Shown in pieces: positions 6,647 through 14,799 of a DNA stretch of 37,030 nucleotides. A model generated the notes under the pieces. It made no database searches. It was not told the DNA's origin and was given only the letters and a program-made list of their open reading frames with translations. Position numbers and translations under genes: made by a program. How positions within the stretch are numbered: the stretch's first letter is position 1; every line of letters starts with the position of its first letter. Source of the stretch: Lachnospiraceae bacterium (GTDB taxonomy: Bacteria > Bacillota > Clostridia > Lachnospirales > Lachnospiraceae); contig JAILJC010000180.1 in NCBI GenBank assembly GCA_024694965.1, forward strand, positions 1 through 37,030, given 5' to 3'.

Positions 6647-8251
6647 ATGCTTAAGGTTTTTCTGGCGGAGGATGAATTTGTCGTCCGCGAGGGAATAAAG
6701 AACAACATAGACTGGGCAGGGCACGGCTATGAATTTGTCGGCGAGGCGGCTGACGGAGAGCTTGCGCTGCCTCTTATTGCGCGTCTGAAACCGGACATAG
6801 TCATAACGGATATCAAGATGCCGTTTATGGACGGACTTGAGCTTTCAAGGCTTATAAAAAAAGAATTTCCCTGGATAGAGATAATTATCCTGTCGGGCTA
6901 CGCCGAATTTGATTACGCCAAGGAGGCCATTTCTATCGGAGTTGCCCATTACCTGACCAAGCCTATAAACGGAAATGAGCTGCTTGCGCAGATCGACGGG
7001 CTAAAAAAGAGGATAGAAGACAAAAAGAGGGAAAGGGCGCTTAAGGAGAAGTATATCGCCGAAATGGCCGAAAACTCCATAGAGGATAAGAGACGGCTGT
7101 TCAGGCATATGGTAAGCGGCGATCTAAGCCTTCCCGAGCTTCTCGAGCTTGCAAGGAGCCTTGATACCGACATTTCGGCAGGCCAGTATAATGTGGTGCT
7201 GTTCCAGATGATATCCAGCCATCATACCAGCACCGAGTATTCGGGCAGTGTTGTATCGCTTTATGAGAAGGTTGAGGAAGCAGCCGCAAACGAAGGTGCA
7301 CTCATATTTGACAGGAATCTTGAGGGCAAGGCGTTTGTACTGCGTGCGGATTCCCCGGAGGATATAGAGGCGGCAAGGGAACGTCTAACCGGGCAGATAA
7401 GTGAACTGCTGTCGGGGTATGAACATGTCAGGTATTACGGCGGCATAGGTCTGCCGGTCGGGCGTCTTACGGGACTTCCGGAATCGTTCAGACAGGCCAG
7501 CCATGCATATGCCCACAGGTTCTTCACGGAAAAGAACGGTTTCAGGATATTTGAGGACTCGCGGACAGAGGCGGATGAGACTGAGGAAAGCTTCAGCTTA
7601 AGCAGCATCGATCCGGATAAGATAAGCCGCAGCCGTATCATCGGATTTCTGCGCACCGGGCAGAAGGATGAGATCAGCTATTTTATGGATGAGCTTATCG
7701 GCAACATCGGAGAGAATGCGATGAAAGCCGCTACATTCAGGCAGTATCTCGCAACCGAGGTTTATTTTTCGGTCAGTGCGTTTGCCGAGGAGATAGGTGC
7801 GGAAAGGAATGAGATAGAAACCTTTGATCCGGTATCCGGAGAAATAAGGGATAAGGAGAGCGCGCTTGATTATTTTACGCGTATCATGTCAAAGGCCATC
7901 GAGCTTCGTGACGCAGGGGTAAGCAACCGTTATCTTTCCGTGATAGATGAAGTAAAGCGTTATATCGATGAGAACTACGGTGATGAGGAGCTGTCCCTTA
8001 ACAAGATAGCTGGACATGTGAACTTTTCGCCGAACCACTTAAGCATGGTATTCAGTGCCCAGACAGGCATGACTTTTATAAAATACCTTACCGATTACAG
8101 GATGAACAAGGCCAAGGAGCTTCTGCGCTGTACGAACAAGCGGGGTTCCGATATAAGTTATGAGGTGGGTTATAAGGATCCGCACTATTTCTCGTATCTG
8201 TTCAAACGCACCCAGGGCATGACCCCGACACAATACAGGGAAAGATCATAA
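6647..8251 (+). CDS. YesN-like response regulator, REC plus AraC-type DNA-binding domain
   Basis: This 534-residue regulator has an N-terminal receiver domain (about residues 2-118) with acidic residues E8 and D9, phosphoacceptor D55 in VITDIKMPF, and the conserved lysine in HYLTKPI. A middle region of about 300 residues of the YesN type follows. The C-terminal AraC-type double helix-turn-helix (about 430-532) shows LNKIAGHVNFSPNHLSMVF and ISYEVGYKDPHYFSYLFKR. Proteins of this kind pair with YesM-like kinases and activate carbohydrate uptake genes. The kinase gene follows after two bases and the sugar importer lies just beyond, so its target is very probably the 9921 promoter, where three direct repeats are found. 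Confidence 0.92.
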   Translation: MLKVFLAEDEFVVREGIKNNIDWAGHGYEFVGEAADGELALPLIARLKPDIVITDIKMPFMDGLELSRLIKKEFPWIEIIILSGYAEFDYAKEAISIGVAHYLTKPINGNELLAQIDGLKKRIEDKKRERALKEKYIAEMAENSIEDKRRLFRHMVSGDLSLPELLELARSLDTDISAGQYNVVLFQMISSHHTSTEYSGSVVSLYEKVEEAAANEGALIFDRNLEGKAFVLRADSPEDIEAARERLTGQISELLSGYEHVRYYGGIGLPVGRLTGLPESFRQASHAYAHRFFTEKNGFRIFEDSRTEADETEESFSLSSIDPDKISRSRIIGFLRTGQKDEISYFMDELIGNIGENAMKAATFRQYLATEVYFSVSAFAEEIGAERNEIETFDPVSGEIRDKESALDYFTRIMSKAIELRDAGVSNRYLSVIDEVKRYIDENYGDEELSLNKIAGHVNFSPNHLSMVFSAQTGMTFIKYLTDYRMNKAKELLRCTNKRGSDISYEVGYKDPHYFSYLFKRTQGMTPTQYRERS

Positions 8252-8253
8252 TA

Positions 8254-9735
8254 TTGGAAAACTTTAAAAAATCATGGGCGGAAATGCCCCTTGCATCCAA
8301 AATCAGATACTCCTATTTTATCGCGATACTGCCCATTCTAATCTTTATGGGCATATGCATGGTTACTCTCTGGACACAGAACCAGCGTTACGATAAGGTT
8401 ATCGAAAGTGCCGGAAGGGCCAGCGAATTTTCCCTTGATTTCAAAAAAGATTTTGATTACGAAACATATCTTGTCATAGTTGAAAGCAAATCCTATGAGG
8501 AATCAGAGCTTGAGAACATGTTAAGCGAGGCCTGGAGGGTAGTTGATTCCCTCGGCACCCAGAAGGACTTAAATCCGGACAATGCGGGAAGGCTTGAGGA
8601 TATCGGCAAATATCTTAACAACCTTGAGACATATACCGGCAGGATCAAGGAAAACCTTGATGCGGGCGACAAATACGAGGACAATATCGAAATCTGGGAA
8701 AACGACGTTCAGATCGTTACTGGCCTCGTCAGGGAAACCATCCTTCAGTTCATTTACTATGAGATCCAGGACATGCAGCTTGTTAAGAGTCAGATGCGGG
8801 CATTCTATGAGCGCGTGTTTGCGTATTCGATAATCGCAGCGCTTATCATAATGTCATATGTAGTATTTATAACCTACACTCTTTCGTCCTCGATCACCAG
8901 TCCTGTACTGGAACTTAGCCGGGTTACCGAACGGGTGGCAAACGGTGACCTAAGCGTCAGGGCCAACCTTGATGCCGGTGCGGAGCTGGGAGTATTGTCC
9001 CAGTCCCTTGACAGGATGATCGAGCGTATCAACGAGCTTCTTGACCAGGTTAAGGATGAGCAGGAGAACTTAAGGATAGCAGAGCTTGAGCTCATGCAGG
9101 CGCAGATAAATCCTCATTTCCTTTATAATACACTTGATACGATCATATGGCTTGCCGAGGCGGGCGACCAGCAGAAGGTAGTAAGCATGGTTGGCAGCCT
9201 GTCTGACTTTTTCCGCGCTTCCCTCGGTCAGGGAAGGGATATTGTTACCATAGGTGATGAGATAAAGCATGTCAGCAGTTACCTTGAGATACAGCAGGTA
9301 AGATACCAGGATATCCTAACATACAGTATAGATGTACCGGAAGAGATATATCTGTCAAGGATACCCAAGATCACTTTGCAGCCCATAGTTGAGAATGCTC
9401 TTTACCACGGCATAAAGAACAAGCGCGGGGGCGGAAGGATACAGATAACGGGAAAGATAGAGAGTAAATGTATCTATATATATATAGAAGATAACGGTAT
9501 CGGAATGACCGGGGAGAGGCTTGAGCAGATAAGCTCCAAGATCTACCGCGGCGAGAAGAGCGAGTCCATTCTCGATGCCGGCGGAAACCGCGAGGAAGCC
9601 GAGATCTTCGGGCTGTTTAACGTAAATGAGCGCATAAGGCTCAAGTTCGGTTCAAGGTACGGCATACACATCGATTCGGAATACGGAAAGGGTACAACGG
9701 TAACGGTTCTGCTCCCTATGGACTATAAGGTTTGA
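8254..9735 (+). CDS. YesM-like sensor histidine kinase
   Basis: This 493-residue membrane kinase has a first helix at about residues 20-41, an extracellular region (about 42-185), a second helix (about 190-212), a HAMP linker (about 213-265), a His_kinase domain of the YesM/LytS type with phosphoacceptor H288 in INPHFLYNT, and a HATPase domain with N-box PIVENALYHG and G-box DNGIGM. The start is a TTG at 8254, two bases after the regulator stop, with AGGG upstream. The extracellular sensor of about 140 residues is not a Cache domain I can recognise. It could sense sugar directly or through a binding lipoprotein such as those at 9921 and 14800. Confidence 0.92.
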   Translation: MENFKKSWAEMPLASKIRYSYFIAILPILIFMGICMVTLWTQNQRYDKVIESAGRASEFSLDFKKDFDYETYLVIVESKSYEESELENMLSEAWRVVDSLGTQKDLNPDNAGRLEDIGKYLNNLETYTGRIKENLDAGDKYEDNIEIWENDVQIVTGLVRETILQFIYYEIQDMQLVKSQMRAFYERVFAYSIIAALIIMSYVVFITYTLSSSITSPVLELSRVTERVANGDLSVRANLDAGAELGVLSQSLDRMIERINELLDQVKDEQENLRIAELELMQAQINPHFLYNTLDTIIWLAEAGDQQKVVSMVGSLSDFFRASLGQGRDIVTIGDEIKHVSSYLEIQQVRYQDILTYSIDVPEEIYLSRIPKITLQPIVENALYHGIKNKRGGGRIQITGKIESKCIYIYIEDNGIGMTGERLEQISSKIYRGEKSESILDAGGNREEAEIFGLFNVNERIRLKFGSRYGIHIDSEYGKGTTVTVLLPMDYKV

Positions 9736-9750
9736 CCCTTGCGATAGAAA

Positions 9751-9809
9751 TTTCAACCCGAATCATAAAAAATCCAACCTTAAGGATACCTGTCGAAAAA
9801 AATCCAACC
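9751..9809. promoter_or_regulatory. Three direct repeats upstream of the sugar importer, likely YesN sites
   Basis: Related sequences TTTCAACC (9751-9758), AATCCAACC (9771-9779) and AATCCAACC (9801-9809) repeat in the same orientation. Their CAACC cores are 21 and 30 bases apart, close to two and three helical turns. The last two are preceded by A-runs and share at least 13 bases (AAAAAATCCAACC). AraC-type regulators commonly bind direct repeats on one DNA face, and the REC-AraC gene is the nearest regulator. Confidence 0.55.
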
Positions 9810-9861
9810 ACGATAAGTTTTTTGTTAATTTCATTCCGGTTTGAAATGGGATAGGATATCG

Positions 9862-9889
9862 TTGTCAGGATTTCCTGATAAACTATCAC
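9862..9889 (+). promoter_or_regulatory. Candidate promoter of the sugar importer operon
   Basis: TTGTCA (9862-9867, five of six) and TATCAC (9884-9889, four of six) are separated by 16 bases. The weak -10 fits a promoter that depends on an activator, and the three direct repeats lie upstream. A 6-bp inverted repeat TCAGGA-TT-TCCTGA (9865-9878) falls inside it. An AATTTCA/TGAAAT inverted repeat lies at 9827-9847. Confidence 0.4.
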
Positions 9890-9920
9890 GTTTCATTTCA
9901 TAATAGGAGGGAATGATTAA

Positions 9921-11060
9921 ATGAAGAAGAAAGTTTTGGCAGTAGTTCTTGCATCAACAATGGCATTAGCTCTTGCAGCATGTGGCGGCCAGGCAGCAGC
10001 TACGAGTGCTCCCGCAGCACCTGAGGCAGCTCCCGCTGTTGAAGAAGCAGCTCCGGCTGAGGAAGCAGCTCCCGCTGAGGAAGCAGCTCCGGCTGAAGAA
10101 GCAGCTCCCGCTGAGGACGCAGGCGGCGATCTTATCAGCGTAGGTTTCGCACAGGTTGGTCATGAGTCTGACTGGCGTACAGCTTCAACAAAGTCTTGTC
10201 AGGATGTTTTCTCAGAGGCTAATGGTTACAACTTAAGCTTTGTAGACTGTGATAACGACTCTGCAGCTCAGCTCGAGGCAGTTAGGTCATTCATCGAGCA
10301 GGATGTTGATTACATCATCATCGACCCTATCGTATCAACAGGTTGGGACACCGTACTTGGCGAGTGTGAAGAAGCAGGTATCCCTGTTATCGTAATCGAC
10401 CGTACCATTGATGATTCAGACAAGTATGTATCATGGGTAGGTTCTGACTTCCTTACAGAAGGTAAGGCAGCAGCTGAGTGGCTTAAGGCTTATGCAGCTA
10501 AGCAGGGCGTTAGCGAGATCAACTACCTCATCATCCAGGGTACTACAGGTTCATCAGCTCAGATCGGACGTACCGACGGCTTCAGAGAGATCGCTAAGGC
10601 TGAAGGTTGGAACGAGCTTGACGCTCAGACCGGTGATTTCACTGAGGCAGGCGGACAGGAAGTTATGGAGTCATTCTGTAAGTCATATGCAGGCAAGTTC
10701 AACGTAGTAGTTTGTGAGAACGATAACGAAGCATTCGGCGCTATGACAGCTATGGATAACGCAGGTGTTACCTATGGTCCTGGCAACGATGTAATCCTTA
10801 TCTCTTACGATGCTTGTACAGCAGGTCTTAAGGAAGTTCAGGCAGGCAAGATCACAGCTGATTTCGAGTGTAATCCTCTTGCAGCTCCCACTGTTGAGAA
10901 GGTTATCCAGACTCTTCAGTCAGGTGGCGTTCCTGAGGCTCAGATCCTTGTTCCCGATAACTGGTATGCTCTTAAGGATCAGATTGTAGACTTCTCAGTA
11001 GACGGAAATGCTCAGTCAATGACAGAAGTTACCGACGCTGTTATCGAAGCTCAGTACTAA
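9921..11060 (+). CDS. ytfQ: Sugar ABC transporter binding lipoprotein, galactofuranose-binding YtfQ type
   Basis: This 379-residue lipoprotein has lipobox LAAC with the lipidated cysteine at residue 21, then an Ala/Pro/Glu linker (about 25-70) that spaces the binding domain from the membrane. The domain is Peripla_BP_4 with the YtfQ-like opening VGFAQVGHESDWRTAST and later IDPIVSTGWDTVL, IDRTIDD and VMESFCKSY. E. coli YtfQ binds galactofuranose; that ligand here is inferred. The ribosome binding site AGGAGG is strong. Codon choice is strikingly uniform (ATC for Ile, CGT for Arg, AAG for Lys, no ATA seen), unlike the ATA-rich neighbours, which points to very high expression. A terminator-like hairpin follows before the ATPase gene, allowing excess of binding protein over transporter. 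Confidence 0.92.
   Translation: MKKKVLAVVLASTMALALAACGGQAAATSAPAAPEAAPAVEEAAPAEEAAPAEEAAPAEEAAPAEDAGGDLISVGFAQVGHESDWRTASTKSCQDVFSEANGYNLSFVDCDNDSAAQLEAVRSFIEQDVDYIIIDPIVSTGWDTVLGECEEAGIPVIVIDRTIDDSDKYVSWVGSDFLTEGKAAAEWLKAYAAKQGVSEINYLIIQGTTGSSAQIGRTDGFREIAKAEGWNELDAQTGDFTEAGGQEVMESFCKSYAGKFNVVVCENDNEAFGAMTAMDNAGVTYGPGNDVILISYDACTAGLKEVQAGKITADFECNPLAAPTVEKVIQTLQSGGVPEAQILVPDNWYALKDQIVDFSVDGNAQSMTEVTDAVIEAQY
10047..10118 (+). repeat. Four 18-bp tandem repeats coding the lipoprotein linker
   Basis: Four back-to-back units of GCAGCTCCSGCTGARGAA type (S is C or G, R is A or G; the last unit ends GAC) encode Ala-Ala-Pro-Ala-Glu-Glu at residues 43-66. A fifth, imperfect unit precedes them at 10026-10043. 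Units alternate between CCG and CCC for proline. Such arrays change copy number by slippage and would alter linker length without breaking the frame. Confidence 0.85.
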
Positions 11061-11080
11061 TTATCAACTATATGCAAGGT

Positions 11081-11113
11081 AAGGGGAGGGAGTTCTTACT
11101 CCCTTCCCTTTTT
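11081..11113 (+). terminator. Intrinsic terminator/attenuator after the binding protein gene
   Basis: AAGGGGAGGGAG (11081-11092) pairs with CTCCCTTCCCTT (11099-11110) over 12 positions with one G-T wobble, around a TTCTTA loop, and runs into five T (11109-11113). It lies between the binding protein and ATPase genes of one transport system, so it probably stops part of the transcription rather than all of it. Confidence 0.8.
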
Positions 11114-11136
11114 AATAACAAACGGAGGAGCAGATC

Positions 11137-12651
11137 GTGGAAGAAAATGTAGTTTTGACTGCGAGGCAGATTTCAATGACTTTCCCCGGGGTTAAGGCTC
11201 TGGATCGTGTTGATTTTACCCTTCGCAAGGGCGAGATACATGCGCTCATGGGCGAGAACGGCGCCGGTAAGTCAACACTTATTAAATGTCTCACCGGTAT
11301 CAATGATTTCGAGCAGGGTGAGATACATGTGGACGGTATAGAGGAACCCGTTCGCAATCATTCGACCAAGGATGCCCAGGAGGTAGGTATTTCGACGGTT
11401 TATCAGGAAGTCAACCTGTGTCCCAACCTTTCGGTTGCCGAGAACCTTTTCATAGGCAGGGAACCGCTTACGGGTTTCGGAACGATAGACAGGAAGGCTT
11501 ATACCGAAAGAGCCCAGAAGATAATGGACGAGCTGGGAGTGGCCGTTGATGTAACGAGAAATCTTGAATACTACTCACTGGCCATACAGCAGATGGTTGC
11601 GATCGCACGTGCCGTTGATATGGACTGTAAGGTCCTTATACTCGACGAGCCTACTTCGTCTCTTGACGATGAGGAAGTTGAGAAGCTTTTCAATGTAATG
11701 CGTATGCTTAAGAGCAAGGGCGTAGGCATCATCTTCGTTACTCATTTCCTTGACCAGGTTTATGAGGTATGCGACAGGATAACGGTTTTAAGAAACGGTA
11801 AGCTTGTTGGTGAATATCCCATAGTTGACCTGCCGAGGCTTAAGCTGGTTGCAGCCATGATGGGTAAGGCATTTGATGATCTTCAGTCCATTAAATCCGA
11901 TGAAGCCGAAGCTATTTCGGATGAACTTGAGATCTCCGCAAGGGGTCTTGGACATACCGGTACGATCAAGCCGTTCGACCTTGACATTCATAAGGGTGAA
12001 GTTGTCGGAGTGGGCGGCCTCTTAGGAAGCGGTCGAAGCGAACTTGCCCGTGCTATCTACGGCGCTGACAAAGCTAATTCGGGAACGCTTAAAGTAAAGA
12101 ATAAGGATGTTAAGATCAACCAGCCAATTGATGCGATGAACTTAGGTATGGGCATGCTTCCCGATGACCGTAAGGCAGAAGGTATCATTGAAGATCTTTC
12201 CATAAGGGAAAATATTATGCTTGCACTTCAGTCAAAGAACGGAATGTTCAAGCTTATGACAAGGGCACAGCAGAATGAACTTGCTGATAAATACATACGT
12301 CTTCTGTCGATCAAGACGCCCAACCGCGAAACACTCGTAAAACAGCTTTCGGGCGGCAATCAGCAGAAAGTCATACTTGCGAGATGGCTCGCGACAAATC
12401 CGGATTTTCTTATTTTGGATGAGCCTACAAGGGGTATTGACGTCGGAACAAAGACCGAGATCCAGAAGCTCGTTCTTGAGCTTGCAAAAGAAGGAAAGAG
12501 CATCATGTTCATATCCTCGGAGATCGCAGAGATGCTCCGTACCTGTTCCCGCATGATCATCATGCGTGACGGTGAGAAGGTAGATGAACTCAGTGATGAT
12601 CTTACCGAAGAAAATGTTATGAAATCTATTGCGGGAGGTGACAAGAAATGA
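11137..12651 (+). CDS. ytfR: Sugar ABC transporter ATPase with two nucleotide-binding domains, YtfR type
   Basis: This 504-residue ATPase carries two fused ABC domains, as usual for ribose/galactofuranose-type importers. The first has Walker A GENGAGKST and Walker B LILDEPT; its signature region reads YYSLAIQQM, degenerate as in E. coli YtfR (FSVAMQQI). The second has GLLGSGRSE at the Walker A position (the expected variant), signature LSGGNQQK and Walker B LILDEPTRGIDVG. Phrases such as VYQEVNLCPNLSVAENLFIGRE and FVTHFLDQVYEVCDRITVLRNG match YtfR closely. The start is GTG at 11137 behind ACGGAGGAG. Its stop overlaps the next start by four bases (ATGA). It supplies energy to the permeases at 12648 and 13730. 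Confidence 0.93.
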   Translation: MEENVVLTARQISMTFPGVKALDRVDFTLRKGEIHALMGENGAGKSTLIKCLTGINDFEQGEIHVDGIEEPVRNHSTKDAQEVGISTVYQEVNLCPNLSVAENLFIGREPLTGFGTIDRKAYTERAQKIMDELGVAVDVTRNLEYYSLAIQQMVAIARAVDMDCKVLILDEPTSSLDDEEVEKLFNVMRMLKSKGVGIIFVTHFLDQVYEVCDRITVLRNGKLVGEYPIVDLPRLKLVAAMMGKAFDDLQSIKSDEAEAISDELEISARGLGHTGTIKPFDLDIHKGEVVGVGGLLGSGRSELARAIYGADKANSGTLKVKNKDVKINQPIDAMNLGMGMLPDDRKAEGIIEDLSIRENIMLALQSKNGMFKLMTRAQQNELADKYIRLLSIKTPNRETLVKQLSGGNQQKVILARWLATNPDFLILDEPTRGIDVGTKTEIQKLVLELAKEGKSIMFISSEIAEMLRTCSRMIIMRDGEKVDELSDDLTEENVMKSIAGGDKK

Positions 12652-13730
12652 AATTAAAACCCTGGTTATTAAAGGTAAAGAAGTCACAGCTCCTGCTTCC
12701 GCTTGTAGCGATGATACTTGTAATGGCCGTTAATATCATTCATGATGTTGCGACCGGAGCGGGTGCTTTCTCATTCTTTAAAATTACACTGCAGCAGACA
12801 ACAAGTAACGGAACCATCCTGTACGGCAGGATCATAGATATCTTAAACAGGGGTTCGGAAGCAGCACTCCTTGCACTTGGAATGACACTGGTTGTATCGG
12901 CATCCGCCGGAACCGATATTTCGGTGGGTTCTGTAATGAGCCTGTGTGCATCCTTCTGCTGTATGCTTCTTGCGGGATACGGTGTTTCATCCACCAACGA
13001 TCTCGCTGTACCGCTTGTAGTCGGCGTTCTCGCAGGTATCCTGATGGGATGTGTCTGCGGCGCTTTCAACGGTCTTTTGGTGGCGAGGCTTAATATCCAG
13101 CCGATGGTCGCGACGCTGATCCTTTATTCGGCAGCCCGTGCGATAGGACTTCTTGTTTGTAACGACCTTATAGTTTACATCAGGAATGACAGCTTCGGAT
13201 TTTTCGGAAGTTTCTTAGGTCCGATCCCTACGCCTATCATAATCACCGCGATATGCATAGCAATTCTTGCTGTGGTACTTAAAAAGACGGCGCTGGGTAT
13301 GTACATCCAGTCTGTCGGTATCAACTCGAAGGCCAGCCGTATAGCAGGTCTTAATTCCAAGATGATAATACATCTTGCGTATATCTTATGCGGACTTTTC
13401 GCAGGTATTGCCGGAATCGTTGCATCATCAAGGATCACATCGGCTGATTCAAATAACATCGGCCTCTACCTTGAGATGGATGCCATCCTTGCGGTAGCGC
13501 TGGGCGGCAATTCACTGGGCGGCGGTAAGTTTTCACTTGCCGGTTCCATCATCGGAGCCTATACTATCCAGGCTATAACAACAACATTGTATGCCCTCGG
13601 TGTTTCAACAAACCAGGCACCCGTGTTCAAGGCTATCATCGTTATAATCATAGTAGCGATCCAGGCACCGCCAGTTAAAGCTTATATAAGAAAGCGCAGC
13701 CTTAACAAGGCAGCAAAGGAGGTGGCATAA
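12648..13730 (+). CDS. ytfT: Sugar ABC transporter permease, YtfT type
   Basis: This 360-residue membrane protein is one of two permeases of the sugar importer (BPD_transp_2 family). It has about nine or ten hydrophobic segments. YtfT-like features include IDILNRGSEAALLALGMTLVV with TDISVGSVMSL, then LNIQPMVATLIL, LKKTALGMYIQSVGIN and LEMDAILAVALGGNSLGGG. The last phrase is the conserved region near the ATPase contact. It overlaps the ATPase gene by four bases and the next permease by one (TAATG), so the three are surely translated from one message. In E. coli YtfT and YjfF form a heterodimer, which the paired genes here also imply. Confidence 0.92.
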   Translation: MKLKPWLLKVKKSQLLLPLVAMILVMAVNIIHDVATGAGAFSFFKITLQQTTSNGTILYGRIIDILNRGSEAALLALGMTLVVSASAGTDISVGSVMSLCASFCCMLLAGYGVSSTNDLAVPLVVGVLAGILMGCVCGAFNGLLVARLNIQPMVATLILYSAARAIGLLVCNDLIVYIRNDSFGFFGSFLGPIPTPIIITAICIAILAVVLKKTALGMYIQSVGINSKASRIAGLNSKMIIHLAYILCGLFAGIAGIVASSRITSADSNNIGLYLEMDAILAVALGGNSLGGGKFSLAGSIIGAYTIQAITTTLYALGVSTNQAPVFKAIIVIIIVAIQAPPVKAYIRKRSLNKAAKEVA

Positions 13731-14758
13731 TGAAACTCAAAAAGCTTAATCTTAACAGCCACACAATCCTTCTTCTTATAACCATCGTGCTTTTTATCGT
13801 GTTGTACTGTCTCGGATGCATACTTTACGGCAAGAAAGGTTTTACACATTTACAGACCTTCCTTAATATCCTTATAACAAATGCAGGTCTTATATGTATT
13901 GCCTGCGGCATGACATGCGTAATGCTGACGGCAGGTATCGATATTTCCGTCGGCGGTCTCGTAGCAATGGACTGTATGATGCTTGCGGTCGGAATGAATA
14001 ACGGTATCCCGGCACCTGTAATGGTACTGCTGGTAATAGTTACCGGCCTTGCCTTCGGACTTATGCAGGGATTCTTCGTTGGTTATCTGCAGATACAGCC
14101 GTTTATCGTGTCGATGGCCGGCATGTTCTTTACACGAGGAATGACGGCCGTGATATCAACCGATCAGGTATCGATAACACAGGAAAGCTCGCCGCTTTAC
14201 TATGCATGGGCAAACTATAAGATAAAGCTTCCTTTCGGAGGATATGTAAATAACAAGGGCGTGTACAATGCTCCTTATATCCGTATAAATGTCGTTATAG
14301 CACTTCTGGTGCTTATAGTGATATTCTTCATGCTCCGACATACAAGGTTCGGAAGAAGCCTTTATGCGGTAGGCGGAAACGAGCAGTCGGCTGCCATGAT
14401 GGGACTTAATGTTAAGAATGTAAAGCTTAAGGCTTATGTGCTTTCATCATTCCTTTGCTCCATTGGCGGCATATGCTTCTCACTTAATACGATGTCGGGT
14501 TCGGTTCAGCAGGCGCTCGGTCTTGAAATGGACGCAATATCATCTGCCGTTATCGGTGGTACGCTGCTTACGGGTGGTGTCGGTAACGTTATAGGTTCAT
14601 TCTTCGGCGTTCTGATAAACGGAACGATATCGTCGATAGTAAAGACCAACGGAAAGCTTGCCAGCTCATGGCCAAACATTCTTACCGCAGCACTTCTGTT
14701 CCTGTTCATAGTTGTACAGAGTATCTTTGCTGCGATCAGAAGCAAGAAGTACCGTTAA
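13730..14758 (+). CDS. yjfF: Sugar ABC transporter permease, YjfF type
   Basis: This 342-residue protein is the second permease of the sugar importer (BPD_transp_2 family). It follows the YjfF pattern: CGMTCVMLTAGIDISVGGLVA, LQIQPFIVSMAGMFFTRGM, HTRFGRSLYAVGGNEQSA, MGLNVKNVKLKAYVLSS and LEMDAISSAVIGGTLLTGGVGNV are all recognisable (split here by other residues). The start ATG overlaps the preceding stop in TAATG and follows AAAGGAGG. The next gene, another binding lipoprotein, starts after 41 bases. Length is close to E. coli YjfF. Confidence 0.92.
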   Translation: MKLKKLNLNSHTILLLITIVLFIVLYCLGCILYGKKGFTHLQTFLNILITNAGLICIACGMTCVMLTAGIDISVGGLVAMDCMMLAVGMNNGIPAPVMVLLVIVTGLAFGLMQGFFVGYLQIQPFIVSMAGMFFTRGMTAVISTDQVSITQESSPLYYAWANYKIKLPFGGYVNNKGVYNAPYIRINVVIALLVLIVIFFMLRHTRFGRSLYAVGGNEQSAAMMGLNVKNVKLKAYVLSSFLCSIGGICFSLNTMSGSVQQALGLEMDAISSAVIGGTLLTGGVGNVIGSFFGVLINGTISSIVKTNGKLASSWPNILTAALLFLFIVVQSIFAAIRSKKYR

Positions 14759-14799
14759 TTTACGGTTATACACAGTAATGGGGCAAGTATAGCTTATCT

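Noticed and set aside
10026-10118. CRISPR-like or minisatellite array
   Set aside because: The repeats are directly contiguous, without spacers, in frame, and encode a normal lipoprotein linker.
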